A stretch of 64,000 bases of DNA, taken from positions 248,001-312,000 of the forward strand of contig JAKZAP010000014.1 in NCBI GenBank assembly GCA_023053575.1, given 5' to 3'. The notes beneath the pieces were generated by a model. That model ran no database searches. It worked only from the letters and a program-made list of their open reading frames with translations, and had not been told where the DNA came from. The first letter of the stretch is position 1; each line of letters begins with the position of its first letter. The DNA comes from Branchinecta lynchi. Taxonomy: Eukaryota > Arthropoda > Branchiopoda > Anostraca > Branchinectidae. Made by a program: the position numbers and the translations under genes. Shown piece by piece: positions 35,933 through 45,200 of the stretch.

Positions 35933-38196
35933 ATGTACAACCCAACTGGAGAAAATGATATACACCAAGTAATAGAAGAAGAGACACTAGGAGGCAAAAC
36001 CATTATAGTAGGAGACCTCAACGCCCACAGCCCAGTTTGGGAAGACAAGGGATCAACGAATAAAGCAGGAAGAAGTCTAGAGAGAGCGCTGCTGGATGCA
36101 AATGGTCTAACCATGTACACACCATTTAACATGCCAACCCATTTCGACAGGTCCCGCAACAAATCCTCAACCATAGACCTGCAAATTGGCCCAGCAGCAC
36201 TCAAGGGGAAGGTGACGGTCAAACAAGTCAAGGAGTTACAGACAGACCACATAGGAATCCTTACAACGATCTCTAATCTGCCGATAGAGAAAGTCCCACC
36301 TACTTATCGCTTTAACAGCAGAAAGGCCGACTGGAAAGCCTTCAAACAAGAATTAGAAGCAGCAGACTACACCGTAGTGCAGGCAAAGCGTAGTGTGGAT
36401 GAGAAAGCAGAACAAATAACAAACATCCTTATGATGGCAGCCGAACGGACCATACCAAAGACTTCAAACCAAAAACTCAGGCCCCCAGCTCAAACCCCAA
36501 AAGTCTGGTGGACGGAAAGCTGCGCTAAGGCAGTTCAGGAGAAGAAAACCTGTCGCAAACGCTTCCAGCAAAATCCTAGCCAGCAGACAGCAGTGGAACT
36601 GAGGAGAGCAGAAGCCAAAGTGAAGAAAGAATGCAACCTAGCCAAGAAGAATTCATGGGATAACTTCGCAAGTCAGATGAACTACAACACTGCCCCTTCC
36701 AAAATTCATCGTTTCATCAGCAAATTAGAAGGGAGAAACGCTGCTTCAGATGACAGAAAATTCAGCATATCAGTTCGGGGGTCCCCAGTGGAGAAGGATC
36801 AGGATAAGGCAGAGATATTTGCCGACCTCTACCAGAAACCAAGGATTCCATCAGAGAGAACCAATCCATTTGTATGCACTCTACCCACTAAGTCAGCACA
36901 TAAAACCACGCTAATGCTTCCCTTCACGATGGGTGAATTGGAGGATGCTATCACGAAATCCAACCAAAACTCCGCGCCAGGCTTTGACGAAATAAGCATA
37001 AGATGGGTGGCTGAATCGAGTAAAACATTTAAGCGAAACCTGCTGGAAATCTACAAAGCAGCATGGAAACAACACAAGTTTCCAAAAATCTGGAAAAGAG
37101 CAGTCATTCACCCTATCCCAAAACCAGGAAAACCACAAGAAGAAGTGAAATCATACAGACCCATATCAATATTACCAACTTTAGGGAAAATTCTGGAAAG
37201 AATGGTGTACAGGAGAGTCGAATGGTTTGCAGAAACGAATGACATCATCCCAAAATCCCAAACGGGTTTTAGGAAAAGACACAGTACCATGGATAATCTG
37301 ACAAGACTGGAGCAGGATGTGAAGATAGCCCTAAAGGAAGGGGAGTATCTCATAGCAGTGCTTTTCGACTACGAGGATGCGTACGGGAACGTGAGACGCG
37401 AAAAGCTCCAAGAAACACTGAAATCCAAAGACTTCCCAGAAGGACTCATCAAATTCACAATGGACTTCCTTGAAGAAAGAACCATCGAAGTAAAAATCAA
37501 CCAAGCGAAATCAGCCCAGAAGCAAATCCACGAGGGACTCCCGCAGGGATCCATCCTAAGCCCCCTTCTGTTCATATTGTACATCAGCGAACTCCAAATG
37601 AGAAGAAGTCAAACTAATCAAGGGGAGTTTGCGGACGACCTCCTGATTTGGGAAAGAGAGAAGGACCCAAAAGAACTACGTAAAGCAGTCCAACAATCAG
37701 TCGATGACGTCAACCAGTTCTCCAAATCTTTTGGCCTCCCGATTTCAGCGGGGAAATCAAAGGCCATAGTTTTTCATAGCAGGAAGTTGCAAACCCTCCC
37801 CGAACTAGAGATAGATGGCAGCCGATTAGCGTATGAAGACGAAGTAACTCTACTCGGAGTAACCCTGGAGAAAAGGTTCACCCTACAGAGGCAGGTACAC
37901 AATATAAGGACAGCGGCAGTACACAGGATCCAGATGATGAAACGACTGGCCGGAACCAGGTGGGGCTCGGCGCCAAAGACACTTTTGGACTTCTACAAAA
38001 CATATGTGAGAGGAAAAATCGAATATGCCCTCCAACTTATTGAAGCCGGTCCGGAATCCCACATGAAGACACTAGAGACAGTCCAAAACATGGCAATTAG
38101 GATCGCCCTCGGGCTCCACAAACATACCCCCGTCCAGAAGCTTCGCGAAATTGCTGGGCTGCCCACCCTAAGTGAACGAGGAAAAATGCTACGCAT
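35933..38196 (+). pseudogene. LINE ORF2, part 1: endonuclease and reverse transcriptase
   Basis: Residues 1-110 are the C-terminal half of an APE-type endonuclease (GDLNAHSPVW at 27-36, SSTIDL near 79, TDHIGI near 104). RT follows: APGFDEISIRW near 342, YRPISILPTLGKILERM near 410, FDYEDAYGNV near 480 (first catalytic Asp), GLPQGSILSPLL near 538 and FADD near 566 (the other two Asp). No stop or frameshift breaks this part. At 38196 the frame runs into the LTR of the inserted element, so the protein is cut before RNase H. The element enters chromosomal DNA by target-primed reverse transcription. The truncated 5' end alone would already make it immobile. Confidence 0.9.
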
Positions 38197-38868
38197 TGTT
38201 ATGGAGACATCCCATAGCACTTTGCTCTGCAATAGTCCTCCTAATTATTCCCTCCATCTATCGCCTACTTTTCTATATATCCCTTCGGTTTCCATCACCA
38301 TCATTAATTTCCCGGCATCGTGACAATAGGTCACTCGGTCTTTATCCTAGCTTCAGTTAGCTGCTCGCTAATCCGAGGTCAGGCTTTGATCCATTTCATT
38401 CTAAGTATTTTGGCTGCGTAATGAATCCGCAGCCAAAAGTAGTTCTCTTTCATCCTTGGTCGGAGTAAGACCTCCGTTACTCTGTATTATAATTTATGGT
38501 AAGGACCAGTTTACATATTTAGTTAGGGACCCATTAGTGCTATATTATATGTGTCACACTCTTGTACACGATTTACATAGATAAATTAACTATAGACGTT
38601 ATGGTCCATCTCGGCTAGTAGGCCTCGGGCTTGACTGGATATGTGAATTCCAGCTTCGCTAGAATGTGTGAACCAGCTTGATTAGGGATTTCTGGATTGA
38701 CTGCGGCTGAGCTATAGAATTCCCTGAGACTTTCCCTTGTCTCTTTTGTACGGTTTCCTGACTGGTCCTGGGGCTAGTGGGCACCTACGGTGTCAGAATG
38801 TCTTCAGCCCACACCCCAGGAGCCTTATCTTCATTAAACCTAGCCTCCACTCGTACATCTTCTTAACA
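38197..38868 (+). repeat. 5' LTR
   Basis: 672 bp, from TGTTATGGAG to TCTTCTTAACA. It holds a perfect 11-bp stem hairpin, TTTTGGCTGCG with a 9-nt loop, at 38408-38438, and an AT-rich TATTATAATTTATGG near 38485 that could be core promoter. Nearly identical to 48393-49065. Confidence 0.95.
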
Positions 38869-38869
38869 A

Positions 38870-38960
38870 TGTTGCCAGAAGTGGGATATATTCTTAACAA
38901 TGGTGTCAGAAGTGGGATTCGATCACATCTTCTTAACAATGGTATCAGAAGTGGGAAGTT
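38870..38960 (+). promoter_or_regulatory. Triplicated primer-binding site
   Basis: Three copies of a unit made of the LTR end plus a primer site (TTCTTAACAATG...CAGAAGTGGGA) lie at about 38861, 38891 and 38931. The middle one, 38901-38922, begins TGGTGTCAGAAGTGGGA and continues TTCGA, complementary to the typical 3' end of a leucine tRNA including its CCA. The first copy, adjacent to the LTR, has mismatches (TGTTGCCAG), and the third reads TGGTATCAG. Confidence 0.8.
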
Positions 38961-39269
38961 TATTTTTGTAAGCCCTTATTTTCTCATAATAAGGAGGACC
39001 CACGTCCAAATTTTTTTGTTCGTAGTCACGACAATTAAATTTTTTTTCCTCCCACCCGCCCTACCCTTTAATTTAGCAAAATAAAAATAACTCCCTTATT
39101 TATTTTATTTCATTTTTTTTTATGGTTCAGCTCGGTCAGTCCAGAACAAAAATGTAGGTTTAGGTTTTTCCATTTTTGCTCTTTGATATTTCCGTCGGCT
39201 TTCTTCACATATGAAAATTATTTTATGTCCGGTTTATCCTTTTGTTTTTGTTTTCCTTTGTATAGTTTT

Positions 39270-39815
39270 TTGGATTTTTCCGGTCGCCATGTGAGTGTGT
39301 GTCGCGCCACTGACTGTGAATTTTCCTTCCTTCTTTCCTCCCACTTTTTTCTTAAAGAATTTTCTGGTCTACATGTGAGTGTGTGTCGCGCCACTGACTG
39401 TGAATTTTCGTTGCCCCTTTCCTCCTACTTTTTTTTGTTTTAAGAATTTTCATATCTACATGTGAGTGTGTTTCGCGCCACTGATTGAGAAATTTCTTGT
39501 CCCTCCCCCTTCCCTTTTAAGGATTTTTCCGGTCGCCATGTGAGTGTATTTCGCGCCACTGACCGCGAATTTTCTTTTCTCCTGCCCTCTTCGCCTTTTC
39601 AGGAATTTTGCAGTCTTCATGTGTGTGTGTGTCGCGCCACTGATTGCAGATTTTCTTTTCCCTGCCCCTTTGCCTTCCAGGATTTTTCCGGTCGTCGTTG
39701 TATGTGTATCGCCGCACTACAGATCGCGATTTGTCCATCCCTTCAGTATTTGTTATTGTCTACTTGTCGTCAAGTGAGTGTTTTTCGCGCCACAGACTGC
39801 AAATCCTGTTAATCG
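39270..39815 (+). repeat. Tandem ~80-bp repeat in retrotransposon leader
   Basis: Seven copies of a core like CATGTGAGTGTGTGTCGCGC followed by CACTGACTGTGAATTTTC, at about 39288, 39371, 39458, 39537, 39618, 39696 and 39767, separated by pyrimidine-rich spacers. The last two are diverged. Small frames here are repeats of the same sequence. The leader (38961-40856) otherwise has no gene on the plus strand; an antisense frame at 39992-40555 has no motif. Confidence 0.9.
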
Positions 39816-40856
39816 TCATCGCATCGGCAAAATAATTTATTCTCCGGGGTACATCATTGCGTCATTTCGCCGTGTCTATTTTATATCAGTGCTCTCAACA
39901 CTGACAATGCGTGCTTGCGGTACCATTAATAAATTAGCATTCGCGTATGATTTCATATTTCACGTACCTGGAAACGTAATTTTGCATGCGATTATTCCAT
40001 GACGATTATTCTGTTTAGTTCCCCGACATAATATTTTTTTTTTTTCATGAAAGCCATGGTTATTCGGAATAAAATCAACCTTTTTCGCCGTTTTTTTCTA
40101 GACGTTGTCTTTATGGCACGATTTTCAAGCCCTATGGTGTGATGCAGGGACGTCGTATTTCTTTTTGTGGCATTTTTTCGGCTTATCCTTAATTTTTCAT
40201 ATTCCCCTATCGGCCAGTTTATTTTTTTGTTTGGTGGTGATCTGTTTGTATATTTTTCTTGCGGAGATAGATACTCTCTCAAGAATGTACATCGCACTTC
40301 ATTCGTGACATTTTCGTCGAATTTCGACTGGTTTCGGTCTAAATGTGTGTAGTAATTTGCCACATAGACGTAGTGTGCGTTTCGCCAGTCGTTCCCTCTG
40401 TCATCCCTCCCCCACCACCACATTTTTTTTTCAGGTTTTCTTGCGTTTCGATCGCCATCTAGCGTATGTGTGTTTATTCGCCATCCGGATGCGGCGATTT
40501 CGCATGAAGCCTCTGGCCTATTTTCTTTTGATAATAAATTTAAGGTTAATGCCATTATTCATGCCACATATTTTTTTTCCCTCATGAAGTAAAAACATTG
40601 GTTAGATATCAAGCTGGTTCCGCGTCTTAGTTTAGTCTGAGTTTACACGTCCAGTCGAGCTTGTTCCCATTGTCTTTGTAAACCATATATTTTTGTAAGC
40701 GTTATTTTCACATTTTTCGATATTTTTTTTTGTCAGAACTTTCTCTCATGAATTTTTGAGCGAATATTTTTGGTGTTTTTGGCAATTTGGATTGGTTTTT
40801 GTTATTGCGGACATTCATACCCTTGATTATTCTGGTCTCGTTTTTTTTTCTCGGAA

Positions 40857-42254
40857 ATGGAAAACTTTTTTGATCCTTCTCGTTTCCCTGCCCCTCGACC
40901 CCAGACATCGCGACCCCTCGCATCTCGGTTATTTTTTGAAGATGAATGTTCGCAACAATTTGACAATCCTCCGGCAGAACCTTTGTCTCGGTGGTCTCAG
41001 TGTATGCCTGATTACCGACCACAAGTACCGCAATATCCCGCCTACCAATACCCGGCCCATCGAGCTGATTTTCACCAACCACAAGAATACCATGACCACT
41101 TTTATGCACAACAAGTCCCCACCCACCCAACCAACATGTATTTACCCCAAACATCCTTTTACGGTCCCCAACAATATTCCCAACAGTTTATTCATACCCG
41201 ACCGTCTCCTCCTCGACCATCATTTGATACGATGCCCAACTGTCGTCCCTATGCCCCTGCCATAAACCCGAACCCAGCGCCACCCCAGCCGGCTCACCAA
41301 GACTTAATTGTTTTCAACGATCCACCGGCTCGGGAAGAAAACCCAGAAGTCACTCTAGCTCGGCTACGGCTTAAGCTAGAGATAGCCAAAGAAATCCCTA
41401 CTTTCAACGGGGAAACAAGCGCGGCATCCTGGCTTGAGCAAGCACGACACAAATTTTCTTTTTGTGGAGTTGTTGCATGGCCAGAGCAGTTCGCAATCCT
41501 TTCTTCTCGGCTGGTTTCACCGTTGACCAGTTGGGTTGAAAGTTTGGACGCTCTACAGAAAGTTTCATGGGCAGCATTCGAAGCTTCCCTCCAGCTCCGC
41601 TGTCGGGGCAGGGAGGAGGAGTTTCGTCTGGCTGAGGAACGAGTGATTTATCAGCCGGAAAGCATGACGCCTGACCTTTATGGTCAGTTGATTCAAAAGT
41701 CTTTGGATTTGCGTTACTCTTATACTCCGGCTGACAGGACGAAGAGTGAGGTTCTTAGGGTCTACTTGACCGAATTCATCAGAGGCCTCCCCGTCCCTTA
41801 CTATGATGAGGTAAAAAGAAGGAGCCTGACTAGTCTTCCACAGGCAATAGAGGTTTTGCGACAGGTTAGGGCTGACCGCTCAGCCAGGGATTACCATGAG
41901 GCGGCACTTTCCCAGTCACGATCGATTTATACCGTCAAAGCCGACACTGTAACTACTCTTCCCGGAAATGAAAGACCTGCCGCGCCTACATCTTCGAGGT
42001 CCTTTGGAGACCAGCCAATTTGTGATTTTTGCTTGCGTGTCGGTCACGAAGAAAAATGGTGCCCGGACAAAGCCCGCGGTTTTCGCCCTTTTAACCAGGG
42101 AAACGTGCAAGGTCCGCGCTACTTTGGGGCTCCGCGACGGACCGGTCCTTCTACCCCACACCAATACCGGTTCCAGAACCCGCGCCACAATGTCCCTCAT
42201 TCGCCCAGCCTAATGAGAGGCCCGAACAGGTCGCAAAACCCTCGTTTAGGCTAG
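40857..42254 (+). CDS. gag: Gag
   Basis: 465 residues. The first 150 are rich in Pro, Tyr and Gln (NMYLPQ, PPRPSF). The middle has the helical capsid-like part (EIPTFNGETSAASWLEQARH near 190, then PLTSWVESLDALQKVSWAAF), as in Ty3/gypsy Gag. Near 389-402 is one zinc knuckle, C-x2-C-x4-H-x4-C (CDFCLRVGHEEKWC), for binding genomic RNA, followed by an Arg/Pro-rich tail. ATG 40857 is the first in-frame start after a long leader and gives the whole family core. Gag forms the cytoplasmic particle in which reverse transcription takes place. The frame overlaps pol by 160 nt. Confidence 0.9.
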   Translation: MENFFDPSRFPAPRPQTSRPLASRLFFEDECSQQFDNPPAEPLSRWSQCMPDYRPQVPQYPAYQYPAHRADFHQPQEYHDHFYAQQVPTHPTNMYLPQTSFYGPQQYSQQFIHTRPSPPRPSFDTMPNCRPYAPAINPNPAPPQPAHQDLIVFNDPPAREENPEVTLARLRLKLEIAKEIPTFNGETSAASWLEQARHKFSFCGVVAWPEQFAILSSRLVSPLTSWVESLDALQKVSWAAFEASLQLRCRGREEEFRLAEERVIYQPESMTPDLYGQLIQKSLDLRYSYTPADRTKSEVLRVYLTEFIRGLPVPYYDEVKRRSLTSLPQAIEVLRQVRADRSARDYHEAALSQSRSIYTVKADTVTTLPGNERPAAPTSSRSFGDQPICDFCLRVGHEEKWCPDKARGFRPFNQGNVQGPRYFGAPRRTGPSTPHQYRFQNPRHNVPHSPSLMRGPNRSQNPRLG

Positions 42255-45200
42255 AGCACTCTCCTCCTGAGTCTTGTTTAGTTTGCACGGTACAGGGCAG
42301 TTCAAATCTGTCTTTTGTAAATTTGTGTTTTGGGACTTACCGTGTCAAGACTTTGTACGATACCGGTGCCGAGTGCAACCTCATTTCTGAGGATACTGCT
42401 GCGAATATTCAGAGCTGCATCATTGACCGATCGAAAACATGCATTTCAGCGTCTACATTGTGTGGTCCGCTTACAGTCACCTCCGAGGTTACTGTACAAT
42501 TTTCTTTATTAGGTCGAACGTTTGTGGAGAAATTTTTGGTGATCCCTAGGCTATGTTTCGGTGCTTTGGTCGGCCGGCCGTTCATTCGGTCCGCAGGATT
42601 GATGTTAGACCCAACCACCGATATTTTCTCCCTCAAATTCCCTGGTCAGTCCCAGCCTTCGACAAGGGAACCTAGAGTTTGTAGTATAGGTATCGGAGAA
42701 AAATTAGTCCCGTCGAAGTGCGCTTACCGCATAAGACCGCATTATGCAAGACCCATTAGTTGCAGTGTTTTAGGCCTACCCACGGGTACGAAAAACATAT
42801 TGATTGAGGGCAATGAAGCTTTACAAGCCCGAAATATTATGGTTCTTCCACAGTTGGTCCCTATTTCCCCAGGTGGTACTGTCGTATTTATCGCAGAGAA
42901 CCATTCTCTGACGAAAGTACGAGTACGGAAAGGTGACCTATCCCTCCTCTCGATTGACCCCCTCCCCTCCGATGCAACCGCTTCTGATCTGGTTAACGAC
43001 CTGGTCGAACCATTGTTCGAGTCAATGGTAAACTCTGTAAAAATCGGATGGAGCGACATTTCGAGGGATGATTACCTGAAAAATTTTCCACTTGATCACA
43101 TTCCCCCCACTTATAAGACTGAAATGGAAGACATATTGTGGGAATTCCGGACCATTTTTGCCAGGTCTGATGATGATTTGGGCGACTGTACTGTTGTCAC
43201 CCATCGCATCGAGACCGGTGACCACCCCCCCATCCGCCAACGCCCCTACCGAGTACCTATCCAACTTCAAAGTGAACTGAAAACACGAGTTGAAGCCATG
43301 CTCCGACAGGGTGTTTTAGAAGAGAGTTGCAGCCCCTGGGCTTCACCAGTATCTCTAGTTAAGAAAAAGGATGGTTCATATCGGCTTGTGAACGATTACC
43401 GGCGTTTGAACAAAATAACTAAGTTTGATAGTTATTCCCTTCCACGTATCGATGACATCCTTGACAGAATGCATGGCTTCACGGTTTTTTCAAAGATGGA
43501 TCTCGTACAAGGTTTCCTCCAAACCAGCGTCCACCCTCCACATCGCGAGAAAACTGCCATTAATACTCCCTTCGGTCTATACCAATATCGCCGCATGGGT
43601 TTCGGTCTCTCTAATGCCCCAGCCACTTGCGAGCGGATGATAGAAATTGTTCTTCGTGATATTTTGGGGTTAAATACGTTTGCCATGTTGGATGATACGG
43701 GCGTGGGCACCAAAGACCACCCTGAGCATTTTTCTGTCCTTCGAGAAGTTTTTACCCGGTTCCGTGACCACAACCTAAAGCTCAAACCCTCCAAATGTGA
43801 ATTTTGCGTCCCCAAGCTTACCTTTTTAGGCCACGTGATCTCTGCGGACGGTATCCAGCCGGATCCCGACAAACTTTCTGCGGTTAAAAACCTCCGTTAT
43901 CCCCAAAATATTGCGGAATTGAGGTCCAGCTTAGCATTGCTAAGCTATTTTCGCAAATTTGTTGACGGGTTTGCAAAGATTGCAAAACCTCTTTCTGATT
44001 TGACACGTAAGGGTCGGGCCTTTGAATTTTCTGAACCCCAGATCACGGCCTTTGAGACACTGCGAAGCAGTTTACTTTCAGAGCCTATCCTCTCGTATCC
44101 CGATTTTGAGGGATCCGAATTCATTCTCACATGTGACAGTTCCGGTTTTGCCATAGGCGCTTGTCTTTCTCAGGTCCAGAATGGGCAAGAGAGAGCCATA
44201 GCATATGCCAGTCGCGTTCTTTCCCCAGTCGAACAAAGATATTCCACGACCAAAAGGGAAGCTGTAGCCCTTTGGGAGTTTGTGAAGAAGTATAGACACT
44301 ACTTAGTGTCTAAACCCTTTCTGGTCCGAACGGACCATCAGCCCTTGAAAGCCTTGCCTTTCATGGACTGCCCTAACGGAAAATTGGCTAGGATTTGCCT
44401 GGAGCTTCAGGAGTACACTTTTCGTGTCGATTACATGCCAGGCAAGGAAATGTTCGTAGATGCGTTATCCCGCCTGGTAGAAGCTCCAGTAGGCGAGAAA
44501 ACTGACCCCCAACCCTTGGTGAATGTTGTTCAGCTATCTGAACTTCCCCAAGAGATAGGTTTAGATGGAATTCGAAGGGCACAGTCTGGTGATATATTCT
44601 GTAAAGGAATGGTTCAGCGCTTAGCAGGCACAGCAGAGCTCCCTCCCGATTACTCTATACTTGAAAGAAGTGTCGAGTCCTTTTGTGTTGAAGATGAAAT
44701 TTTGTGTTTTATTTTTTCACCTTCTGCTACGTACCGTGACATGGTTCACGTCGTGCCTGTTATCCCTGACAGTCTTGTGCCCCAGGTCTTGGAACATTTT
44801 CATGCCTTTTCTGGACATTTTGGTCTTTCCAAAATGCTCCACAAAATGAGATTTTCCGTGTGGTTCCCCAACATGTACACTAGGGCCCGACATCACGTTT
44901 CAGTATGTGTCGACTGTCTGAAACGTAAGGTCCCCAATAGGACTCCCATAGCCCCGCTAGGTATAATCCCGTTTCCATCTGGCCCTATGGAGCTTGTCTC
45001 CATCGATATTGTTGGCCCCCTCCCAAGAAGCCGTAATGACAATTCCGTTATTTTGACAGTTTGCTGTCATTTCACAAAATTCATGTTCGGCATTCCCCTC
45101 CCAAACCAACAAACTCATGTTGTCGCCCGGGCTTTAATCGAAAAAGTATTTCTCCCTCATGGTTTTCCGAGCCAGATTTTAACAGATCGAGGCTCTAATT

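Noticed and set aside
42742..43872. Minus-strand frames opposite pol
   Set aside because: Shadows of an intact pol with clear RT motifs on the plus strand.
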